A stretch of DNA of 64,000 nucleotides from NCBI GenBank assembly GCA_013396915.1, contig VWZL01000830.1, positions 330,356-394,355 of the forward strand. Direction: 5' to 3'. The notes beneath the pieces are model-generated. The model worked only from the letters and a program-made list of their open reading frames with translations. It did no database searches and had not been told where the DNA came from. A program made the translations under genes and the position numbers. Of the stretch, positions 57,001 to 64,000 are shown piece by piece; position 1 is the first letter of the stretch; every line of letters begins with the position of its first letter. The stretch comes from Stercorarius parasiticus (Eukaryota > Chordata > Aves > Charadriiformes > Stercorariidae).

Positions 57001-60000
57001 TTCTTTTGAAGACAGTGCATATGTGTGTTTTTCCCCACTATGGGATTAACGTTTGGGTTTGATAAATTAAAACCTCCTACAGCAAGGCTAGCACAGCTAT
57101 CTGAGACACACATCTCTTATATTGTGCCATATTTTCAAGAAGGAAACCACAACTGAACGAATAAATGAGTGAATGAGCATGTAACACTTCAGTCATACAA
57201 TTTATTCACAGCTCTTTAAAAAGTGGAGAAATTTGACACAGGGAAGTGACTTGGGAAATGTGAAACAACTGATCTGAGGTCAGTCCGAAGGTCAGTAACA
57301 GAGTCAGACTTAAGTCTCAGATGTCCAGAATCTAAGTCCTCCATGTTGCTCATCTGGTAACAGTGACTCCCAGTAATGCCAAAGTTGAGTATGTGTGTGA
57401 GAGGTTGTGCAATGGCAGGTAAACTTTTTTTCCTGTTATGGGGGTATATAGGGGATCTATATTTTATTGTAGTGACACCTACAGCTAAGCTGCTTGTCAC
57501 TTCCACTTATGCAGTGCTTGAACAGTATTACAAAGTTTCAGTCATAAAACTTCACCCATTTCTGATAACAAGATTAGGAAATAAAAATATACCTCGGCAA
57601 TATTTCAAAGACCTTGTTATGTTGAGAACTCCCAAACCTCAATGTTTGGAGTGAGCTCTTGAAGTCTGGGAAATGACTCATCTTGGTATCAAAAAGATGT
57701 TTTTGCCATTTCTATGAAAATTCATGCAACACTTGGCTTGTTCTGGAAAACCTGGTTTTGTTCATGCTTGGGGAACAGGGACAGAAGATGAGAAGGGAGA
57801 GGTACAGGATGCAGAGAGAGAAGAGAAGGAACCAGTGGAGAGAAGTAATTGTGGGTTTAAGCAGGGCAGAGTCACCAGCCAAAGGACAACATGAGGCAGG
57901 GTGAGAAGGAGCAGATGGGAAGAGCTGTGGCTGAGGAAGAGGAGGCAGTCTCTGGCAGCTACAGCACATTTACCTCCACGTTCTAGAACTAAACGTGATT
58001 CTTACCTTTCTTCTGCCAGCAGGTATCAGATCTGAGACTCCCTGGCCAAGCGCTCACCCCATTTGTCCCTCAGACCACCTCTGCCAATTACTCCACCACC
58101 TCAAGTGGAAGAAGTTTTATGGATTGGCCGGAGTTATTCTGGTTCCACAGAGTAGAACTTTTTGTACTTTTAAGTTTGCTTGAAAACAAGCCAAATAACC
58201 TGAGACATTTACACTTGAAAAGAAACTTCGTTAAAACAGTGTTCAAGTTCCAATGCCCAAAGGTAAGGAAAAGAAATGCAGACTTTCCTGTCACCAACAA
58301 ATGGCAATTTCTTGCTAAATAGAGCTAAGTTTACTTGTAACTGCAAGCAGCAATCAAATAAAAATAAATTTAACACGCTTTTTTTGGAATTCTAGCATCC
58401 TCTCCTACATTCATTTCCCTTGGTTCTCACTCCCAGCTTCACCAGTCTCTCCAGATACCTACCTTGTCCCTCCTCTTTGACTACTGCTCCAGCCATGACC
58501 TATCACTACTGTCTCACAAGTACCCCCGCACTGCCCCTGGCATCCACTTCAAGAATAATCTGATAACCGGTTTAGTTAACTTTGAACCAATTATTATCTA
58601 TGAGACAGGTGACTGGAAAACCAAGTATTAGTGCTTCTCATCAGCAGACACGCATGACCTGTCCAGTGGGAGCCTCCCAGGCCCTGCTGGGAGAGGCTTC
58701 TGGGCCACCCACCTCCCCACACACTACAGCGCACAGCCACAAACAAGGACCGACTGCCTGCCGTTCAGGATCTCTGTAGGACCTAATTATCTAATTCCTG
58801 AAGTTTGTTACCATATGTAGATTAAATGTTGTCTCGCCAATTCTATAATCCAGCTCAAAACACATTTGAATTTCTAATTCAACGCTATGCTTGTGAGACT
58901 GAGTATCACATACCATTTATGACAGTATTATTATTACATTTTCTATCCTTTCTGCAGCACTCATTTCCCTGCAAGTAATACACTGAGTGAAGTAAAAGCA
59001 TGCATGCATACACATTCCAAAGGCTGAACCTTAATCATGTCTAACTGCTTTCCCTTAAAATGTGTTCAAATAAAGAAAGGAAGAAATAGACCAAAAAAAT
59101 TCCAAAGTACATATAAGCTAATGATATATAGCATGAACATGTACTTCAAGGTTTGGTTTAAACCTGCCACTAAGAGTTCTCATTAGCTGGGAGTGCAGAA
59201 TGAACAACCCCACTGAACCCATCAAGGGCTCCTTACTAACAACAAACGCATCCAGGACACAGGCTGGGTTAGAGCCTATCTCTGGCAATGAGGAAAACTC
59301 CATGGCACCATGAAACTAGTCTTTCTTGAGTATCTCTGAAAATCAGAGTGTTTAAGGAAGATGCTAGTGGAGTAGCAAGAAGTGTATCTAATCTTTAGCA
59401 ACATGACGCAAATGTCTTTATGCAACTTCTCGGTTGCATTTGGTAACATATACATTTAACTGGTGTGTGAATCAATACATCTGGATCGATTGCTGCTGAA
59501 TATGTTTTTAAAAGAGGATTTTGCCAGCACAGACGAAGGCTCCATGAATGAATGGGTCTTTTTCATCATGTGTTTCTCTGAATCTATTAACCAAATGCGT
59601 AAGAACTTACAGCAATATCATCAATTGAAAATTGAACTGCAGACAGTATTAAATATAGTTTTATGTCATGTTCCTGTTTCTTAGTTATCCTGCCAACTTT
59701 TGTGCCTGTGCAATCATCTTTTTCAGTTCTTTGGAAGTGCTTCTTTTAGTCTGTCACTGTGTGAAAAAAATCACACAAACAGGAACAAACTGACTGCCAA
59801 CCCAGGAGAAACAGTGAAAGTGAAAAACATGAAGTACTGTCAAACATATTGTGCAAACAACCTGGAAAAACAGAAAAATACTTTTCCCTTTTACTTGGAA
59901 TTATTTTCCAGAAAACACAGCACAAAATTTTTTCATTAGAAGCACGGTATTTCACCACTGTTCAGTTTAAAGCACTGCTTGTTTCACTTGCTGCCCTACA

Positions 60001-62187
60001 AACTGGGAGCTCTTTTTCAAAATAATTCCACCCATTCAGGAAAGCCATGACAAAAATTCACTCTCGTGAATGTAATTTATACGTAATATACCAATGTTTC
60101 CCTTGAGCTACAGGTTCTTCCATCCGACTATCACAAATTTGCCCACTTCCTACTGGCACAATGCACCAAATTTGCTATCATTTCTGAAATAAGGGAAGCC
60201 AGCCAGAGTTAATGAGCACACTCGGGATATGTCCTTCTTCCCTTTTCAGGACTTCCTTGGCAGCATTGATTTGTGCAGATGGTACAAGTTTCTTCACTCC
60301 TGTGTGCCATAATGCTATACCTGATCAAAAGCAAGGTTACTGCCCCAGACAGGGCCATGGAGACAAGGTGCAGCTGGGGAAATGCCATCTCCTCAGTGAG
60401 CAGGCCCTGTGAGAACAATGCGCTCACTGCCTCCAGCGCAGCACTGCAACCTCCATCCCGCTTCACAAGGCCACATGCCAAGCACAGCTGGTGGCCAGAC
60501 CACAGGCATTTGCCAAGAGCTGCATTTGGCACAAGGGGTTACAGAAGGACAGAGGCGCCGCAGTGGTTTGTGGCACAAATGTGAAAGAATATGCACTTCT
60601 ACATAATGCGCCAGGGCAGAGATCCCAAGCCAGAGTCTTGAAATTAGATGGGGACCATGATGGCATGTAGGGACCACTGCTGGGAACAGCTTTTGAAAGA
60701 TACACTTGCTATAGGAACATACTCATCCTAAACTGAAAATGTAAATACATGGGTACAGAGCAGAGCTCACAGGCAGAGCTCACCTGGCTGACACAAGTGT
60801 TTGCTCCAAATACCTTCTGCCATCTCTTCATTGCCAGCAAACTGAGCACAGGATGTAGTCACAGCATCTTCAGTTTTGGCCACGTTTTCTTTACCCTGAT
60901 GTTGACCTCACCCTTCTGCTTCCTTGCCCTGTGACTGCTTAAAAATTCAATTTCCTTTAGTTAAGGAAGTAACCGCAAAATGTGCTCTGAATTCTGATCC
61001 ATATTATCATTATTCTGTTCTAAAATTCATCAGCAAATCAAAGGAGACTGACATAGTACCATTCCCATATTCAAAACCACCCTGGTCGTAATAGCAGTAA
61101 CTGCAGCCCTACAATACCAAACATGTGATGGCACTTTCCAGGCAAGGAGTATTGAAGGCAGAGTACTGAAGTTTCCCCTGCTGTCCACTTTGTCTTACAA
61201 GAAATTGCTTTACCTCCTTTTACATCTTCTGAGACAATACACAGTGCTCTTCAGTTTTCAATTAAGTGAAGGGCTGAAGACCTGTACAGCTGCATAAGCT
61301 TATTTTCACAGTGTCTGAGATGAACAGCATATATTTACATTTGCAGCATGACGGGATGTGTCAACAGAACATTTTGGTTAACTCTTCATTGCTCTTATTG
61401 TTTCTTGCACGTTTTGTGGTGTTGATGTGTGTTAGGAAGGTACTGGTAAAATGTGAATGTAAGTAGGGCACAACAAACCTTTGCAGCAACTTTTGAAGTA
61501 TCTTTTTTCCTTGCGGCTCAAGCTGGCTATCCTTCTGAATTTTGTAAATACAGGGCTCAAACTCTGGCTTAATGCATATCTACTGATCCTCAGCTACATT
61601 TGGGTTTGGTGACATCAAAGTTGTTTATTCAGGAACTTAAAAACTGTCTCAACTGTAAACAGAATGGAGCGGGAACATGGCTCTTCCAATATGTTTATAC
61701 AGCACATAGCGTAGCAGGGTCCAAACTATAATCACAGACTTGATATTATTGTAATATAAATACTGCTTTAATGTTTAGAATCATCAAACAAAGCTAGAAA
61801 TGAAGCTTTTTCTCAATATCTGAGCAGAAATAGTTAAACTGAGCTAATTCTCATACCTCTAAGACTATGCAAGTGGACTATGCTAGAGCAGAATACTCTT
61901 TTGTGTCTGTAATACTTCCCCTGGCTAGAACTCTGCTACTGAGGTAAAACAGAGAGAAAGACAGAAAGAAAGGGAAAGGGCATTTGCTGACAACCCACCT
62001 TCCTGGTATTACCCAGATAAGCATACCTGTAGCTGCTTCATCTGATGCAGCTGCAGCCGCAGATCCGACACGTTGCGTTTCATACCATGCAGGCTGACTT
62101 GCATTGATGGGGCTCCAGCAGGGTGATGGATGACAGCTGACTCCACAGTTGCCAGTGCGTTCTTCCCCCCAGATATGTTAGCAGTGC
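26591..62187 (-). CDS. KIAA1217: KIAA1217 (sickle tail protein homolog, SKT), C-terminal 12 coding exons
   Basis: Twelve exons on the minus strand join in phase to 1341 complete residues plus a stop. Residue numbers here and in the exon entries refer to this partial protein. Residues 1-205 are helical and coiled-coil rich ([39 protein letters not shown]) and match the region of KIAA1217 and SRCIN1/p140Cap that resembles the yeast actin-interacting protein AIP3/Bud6. Next come a Ser/Gln-rich segment, [20 protein letters not shown], a [15 protein letters not shown] motif, two acidic runs, the [20 protein letters not shown] motif and a Ser/Pro-rich C terminus. In mice Skt is known from intervertebral disc and notochord phenotypes; its molecular role is poorly defined. 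The N-terminal half lies beyond the right edge. The gene converges on ARHGAP21. Confidence 0.96.
26711..26762 (+). repeat. G/A-rich, nearly homopurine tract inside KIAA1217 coding exon
   Basis: The plus strand is almost all G and A with several G-runs, including one of eight G. The coding (minus) strand encodes a Pro/Ser repeat ([16 protein letters not shown]). G-quadruplex or triplex potential is inferred from composition only. Confidence 0.85.
27261..27278. repeat. (AG)n microsatellite
   Basis: About nine AG units in a KIAA1217 intron. Confidence 0.9.
27563..27620. repeat. (CAAA)n-type simple repeat
   Basis: Imperfect CAAA/CCAAA repeats, ending in a cleaner ACAA run, in the intron before the last KIAA1217 exon. 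Confidence 0.85.
27833..27955 (-). CDS. KIAA1217: KIAA1217 coding exon
   Basis: The acceptor is TTTCCGCAG|GGC and the donor is AGACAG|GTAGTT; it holds 41 whole codons. It encodes [18 protein letters not shown] and [21 protein letters not shown] and [10 protein letters not shown] are conserved in KIAA1217. Confidence 0.95.
28418..30106 (-). CDS. KIAA1217: KIAA1217 large coding exon (563 codons)
   Basis: The acceptor is TCCCCCTTAG|GTG and the donor is CGTAAG|GTACCT. The first third is Ser-rich and weakly conserved. Then come the [20 protein letters not shown] block, [20 protein letters not shown], a Glu run ([12 protein letters not shown]), and [20 protein letters not shown] leading to a basic [18 protein letters not shown] segment. 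A predicted helix follows, [17 protein letters not shown]. Large parts look disordered. The exon has no ATG start; its first codon GTG is a plain Val joined to the upstream exon. Confidence 0.97.
33551..33670 (-). CDS. KIAA1217: KIAA1217 coding exon
   Basis: The acceptor is ATTTCCTAG|GCT and the donor is AAGAAG|GTAACA; it holds 40 whole codons. It encodes [20 protein letters not shown] and [19 protein letters not shown]. The [17 protein letters not shown] stretch is a clear KIAA1217 signature. Confidence 0.94.
33900..34030 (+). mobile_element. MIR-like SINE remnant (candidate)
   Basis: The stretch TTTTTACAGGTGGGGAGAGA, then GGCCCACAGAGGTG, a CCAAG word, AGTAGGAAGCC and TTTTGAGCTTGCGACT lines up by eye with the order of blocks in MIR-type SINEs (TTTTACAGATGAGGAAAC, GAGAGGTTAAG, CCAAGG, AGAGCC, GAACCC). 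It is very diverged. A repeat-library alignment would settle it. Confidence 0.4.
35440..35990 (-). mobile_element. Ancient CR1/L3-like LINE reverse-transcriptase fragment
   Basis: Read on the minus strand, broken frames show a pattern like a [24 protein letters not shown] corresponds to the NYRPISLLSVTGKIMEK motif. It is followed at the right distance by sequence resembling the RT block around GSVLGP (GGATCAGCTACAGGCCCAGT). It has frameshifts and stops throughout and no intact tail. It is much older than the other CR1 copies and lies in sense with KIAA1217. Confidence 0.6.
37084..37230 (-). CDS. KIAA1217: KIAA1217 coding exon with acidic run
   Basis: The acceptor is CCTCATGTAG|GAA and the donor is TTACAG|GTATGC; it holds 49 whole codons. 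It encodes [19 protein letters not shown], then [18 protein letters not shown]. The acidic end followed by IMAELQ matches the family. Confidence 0.93.
37834..37988 (-). CDS. KIAA1217: KIAA1217 coding exon with polyproline motif
   Basis: The acceptor is TTACTTGCAG|AA and the donor is GTCAAG|GTTTGA. It encodes [14 protein letters not shown], then [17 protein letters not shown] and [15 protein letters not shown]. The polyproline run is a plausible SH3 or EVH1/WW ligand; this partner class is inferred. Confidence 0.95.
41510..41565 (+). repeat. Possible ancient CR1/SINE 3' tail remnant
   Basis: CAGAGACAGGCTGTTGAGCTGGATGGACTATTG resembles, in word order, the 3' end of old amniote CR1/L3-derived repeats (GAGACAGGATACTGG, then CTAGATGGACCATTG). 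The match is short and eye-based. Confidence 0.35.
42368..43494 (+). mobile_element. CR1 LINE, 5' truncated, with an assembly gap inside
   Basis: The left part (to 42865) has an open frame with CR1 RT motifs: [61 protein letters not shown] and [11 protein letters not shown]. After 362 Ns the right part gives the ORF2 end ([30 protein letters not shown]), a stop, and the CR1 3' UTR with the ATTCTATG tail. FGKAF stands where CR1 copies usually read F(S/T)KAF, and no YADD-type block is visible because it falls in the gap. It is antisense to KIAA1217. Confidence 0.93.
42866..43227. other. Assembly gap (362 N)
   Basis: A run of 362 unknown bases lies wholly inside the CR1 element, between its RT catalytic region and ORF2 end. 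Confidence 0.99.
44418..44598 (-). CDS. KIAA1217: KIAA1217 coding exon
   Basis: The acceptor is TTTTTGTCTAG|AAA and the donor is GTCTCAG|GTAAGG. It encodes [20 protein letters not shown] and [19 protein letters not shown], then DAVEKLEVS. It is a charged helical stretch followed by a Pro-rich linker. Confidence 0.95.
45313..45814 (-). CDS. KIAA1217: KIAA1217 coding exon, Ser/Gln/Pro-rich
   Basis: The acceptor is GCTGGGCAG|A and the donor is ATTGAG|GTACGG; it holds 167 whole codons after the split base. It starts [20 protein letters not shown], continues through a disordered Ser/Thr/Gln/Pro segment ([20 protein letters not shown]) and ends [20 protein letters not shown]. Both ends are well conserved in the family; the middle is not. 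Confidence 0.95.
47474..47621 (-). CDS. KIAA1217: KIAA1217 coding exon, AIP3-like region
   Basis: The acceptor is GTCTTTGCAG|GT and the donor is CTCAGGAG|GTGATT. It encodes [20 protein letters not shown] and [19 protein letters not shown] then TDILTMLR. It is among the best conserved segments of the protein. The weak GTGATT donor is supported by phase and by the [13 protein letters not shown] join. Confidence 0.94.
47834..48055 (-). mobile_element. CR1 LINE 3' end next to a KIAA1217 exon
   Basis: On the minus strand it reads the end of CR1 ORF2 ([39 protein letters not shown]) and then a 3' UTR with ACTAGGTGATCTCTAGAGGT, CCCTTCCAACTCTG and an ATTCCGTG-type tail. It lies about 40 nt past the donor of the 48095-48225 exon, in sense with the gene. 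Confidence 0.93.
48095..48225 (-). CDS. KIAA1217: KIAA1217 coding exon, AIP3-like region
   Basis: The acceptor is GTTTTGCCAG|T and the donor is CTGAAAG|GTATGT. It encodes [18 protein letters not shown] and [20 protein letters not shown] then ATLK. About 40 nt beyond its donor lies a CR1 fragment whose coding frame continues this exon's frame. Confidence 0.95.
48226..55344. other. 7.1-kb KIAA1217 intron
   Basis: It holds an old CR1 copy (about 50800-52034) and a 207-codon open frame (49453-50076, minus strand) without recognised similarity. No exon with family resemblance was found. Confidence 0.6.
50800..52034 (+). mobile_element. Old, degraded CR1 LINE
   Basis: Broken frames carry CR1 landmarks in order: CACCTGGGCCAGATGGTAT (SPGPDG), GTTCCACAGGGATCGGTGCT (VPQGSVL region), GAAGAGCTGAAAGAACTGGG, TTCAGCCTTTAGAAAAGAAG, CACATGGAAAAGACAAGGGG, then CCCTTCCAACCTGGTGTATT and a decayed ATTCTACGAATCTGTGAATC tail. 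The part between the RT block and the C-terminal part is shortened. It is older than the copies at 1 and 42.4 kb. Confidence 0.82.
55345..55520 (-). CDS. KIAA1217: KIAA1217 coding exon, coiled coil
   Basis: The acceptor is GTGCAACAG|CTG and the donor is AAGTTATG|GTGGGT. It encodes [20 protein letters not shown] and [19 protein letters not shown], then [10 protein letters not shown]. The terminal TG is completed to Cys by the next exon. The amphipathic, charge-rich pattern predicts a coiled coil. Confidence 0.95.
55521..62026. other. 6.5-kb KIAA1217 intron, no recognised content
   Basis: AT-rich intron with only short open frames. A purine-rich patch occurs near 57780-57840. I recognise no exon, RNA gene or repeat family here. 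Confidence 0.6.
62027..62187 (-). CDS. KIAA1217: KIAA1217 coding exon, start of coiled-coil region
   Basis: In minus-strand terms the acceptor is TTATTCCAG|GC and the donor is CTACAG|GTATGC. It encodes [20 protein letters not shown] and later [18 protein letters not shown]. It is the most 5' KIAA1217 exon I can support here; no further exon was recognised up to 64000. Confidence 0.93.
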
Positions 62188-64000
62188 CTGGAATAAGCAG
62201 CAGCACAGATTGAGCTCACCAGCAGAGAAGGTGCCCACTGAATCCACACGTATTTCACAGAGATGGACAAGAAAATACAGTTACAGCCGCCAATGCCCAG
62301 TATTAACAGGGGACTGGCACCTCCTTATCCAATATATTTTGAGGAAAGACTGTACAATATCAGAATTTACCTCTGCTGGAACCTCAGCCATATCAGAGCA
62401 CTGTATTACTACAAGACCACTTCCTACCACATGTAGTGGAGATGGGATAATACACTATAACTGCAGATTATACAAAGCAGCAGCAAATCAAATTGGTGCT
62501 GAAAAGTAGCTTCGGGATTGTCCTCCCAGGAGATATCTAAGATCAAGTTGATGCAAATTCACAGGACTCCTGAATTGCATATTTGTTGATTACCACTGGA
62601 GAGAGATTAAGTGAAACTGCCAAGTGTGGGAGAAAAGGTTTCTATAGAGAAACTTGCTTTTCTGCTTGAAGTACAATTGCATTCTTTCTATCAGGTGTCT
62701 CCAACAGTTACTGTATAAAACTAGGAGAAGACAATGAAACAATGGTGTGGCAGTGAACTGCTCTCCAGCCACGTTGCATGCACCCACTCCCCTTTAGCCT
62801 GTCATTTATTCAGGACTGTGTTTACAAGGGAATAGAGTGTAACACAAGGAAGTGAGCTGAGCCACACTGAGAATAACTGCCAGTGTCCTCACAAGACTTT
62901 CTTCGTTAAAAAATGCTGCTCTGCTACACAGCATCAATGTCAAGCTGCTTCTTTTCAGTCTCAAGTACCTAGGAAGAAGTTTTATTTACAGGGTACAAGC
63001 AAATTCCGGCTCATCAGCTAATAGTCATGTTACAGTTTCTAGCAATTTGCACTTACACAACCATATTCTTCAAATATTCTTTCTAATGCGTCCCTTCCCC
63101 TCTCCACTGCCAACAGGTGAAATGACAGACCATCAGTAGGGCACACTTCATTTTCTATGTCCAGCACTATGTAGCCCTGCATACTCTTCTGATCACAGTG
63201 CCAGATCCACCTTGTCCCTCAGGCTCAGATGGCTGCCACTCCCTGAACTACCGCAGTATATCATTTCCCATTTCATTTTCTTCCTTCTCTAGGAATAAAA
63301 CAAAAAATCTGAGGGAACAGAAAGTAACTCATCAATGGTCTGCACAGGGATTTTGGTCATCATTTGCTCCCACAAGCACACATTCTATCAAGTTCAATGA
63401 AATCAATCAGAAATCAGTGTTGCAAGCTGTTCTTTGCCTGTTGGAGGCAAATTTTCAGTGCACCAAAGGGCATGACACGCTTTTATGGATGGAATGAGTG
63501 AGTATGAACCCCAGAGTGGTTAAGTTTTATCCCCGCCCTCTCATCCCTAGTAGTCTTTTCAATTGGTAAAGTCTCCAAATGTGCCCGAGTGAGTACAGCT
63601 CAGCATAGCAACAAATTGTTATTCCTTTGCCAACAGGTGTGGATACCTCAAACAGAGACTGCAAAATTCATCTGGGGGGAAGCATTTTTAAAGACTGGAA
63701 ATTATGACAGACTCTTTTTATTTAAAAATAGGCTACAAGGTTTGTGGAGAATCATGTTTCTTGCATTACCTACATTTGCAATTCCTGTCACTAAAAGCAC
63801 TGTCCCCTCTGGCTGCACCCGGGCTATATACGGTGTGCCATGCCGTAGGCTTCCAGAGACGTGCACAAACAAAAAGCTGTTCTAGCCCGGTGCTGGCCAT
63901 TGTAATGCTATACCTTACCTAAACACGCTCTAGCTAGATCTGCTTGGTCCTTCAACAACAGCACTTTTCATTTCACTGCTGAGCAAGCTGCTGCACATTT
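62188..64000. other. KIAA1217 intron at the right edge
   Basis: The next upstream KIAA1217 exon was not found here, so it must lie beyond 64000 or is too diverged to see by eye. No repeat family was recognised. Confidence 0.55.

Noticed and set aside
62930..62990. Possible extra KIAA1217 exon after CTTCCTAG on the minus strand
   Set aside because: The short open stretch runs into a stop and does not match the family.

Overview
This is a piece of a vertebrate nuclear chromosome, almost certainly from a bird. It has short exons with GT/AG introns, AT-rich introns, and abundant CR1 LINE copies, most with the typical ATTCTATG-type 3' tail. Two CR1 pieces keep open reading frames over all the sequence shown, so this CR1 family was active recently. 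No bacterial, phage, CRISPR or operon-like structure was found.

The window holds the 3' parts of two large genes that converge tail to tail. The left part (about 3.1-20.1 kb, + strand) is the C-terminal part of ARHGAP21, a Rho GTPase-activating protein. I traced 17 coding exons with consistent splice phases: the PH region, the full RhoGAP domain, a long basic/serine-rich tail and a stop at 19287-19289, then a 3' UTR with a poly(A) signal at 20103-20108. The right part (about 25.5-62.2 kb, - strand) is the C-terminal part of KIAA1217 (sickle tail, SKT). I traced 12 coding exons: a coiled-coil/AIP3-like region, proline-rich and acidic segments, a 1.7-kb exon and a stop at 26591-26593. Both genes start outside the window. 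KIAA1217 continues past the right edge and ARHGAP21 past the left edge.

Between the genes (about 20.1-25.5 kb) lies a non-coding gap with a relatively GC-rich core. Introns carry CR1 copies of different ages: antisense at 1-455, a 3' end at 4514-4777, a 5'-truncated element interrupted by a 362-N assembly gap at 42368-43494, a 3' end at 47834-48055, an old degraded copy at about 50800-52034, and a very old CR1/L3-like fragment at about 35440-35990. There are also several microsatellites and one MIR-like SINE candidate.

Nothing here amounts to a new biological system. The observations most worth checking are a 39-nt candidate poison exon in ARHGAP21, an in-frame CR1 read-through directly after a KIAA1217 exon, and the CR1-embedded assembly gap whose length does not fit the element around it. 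All gene names come from recognising protein segments by eye; no database search was run.
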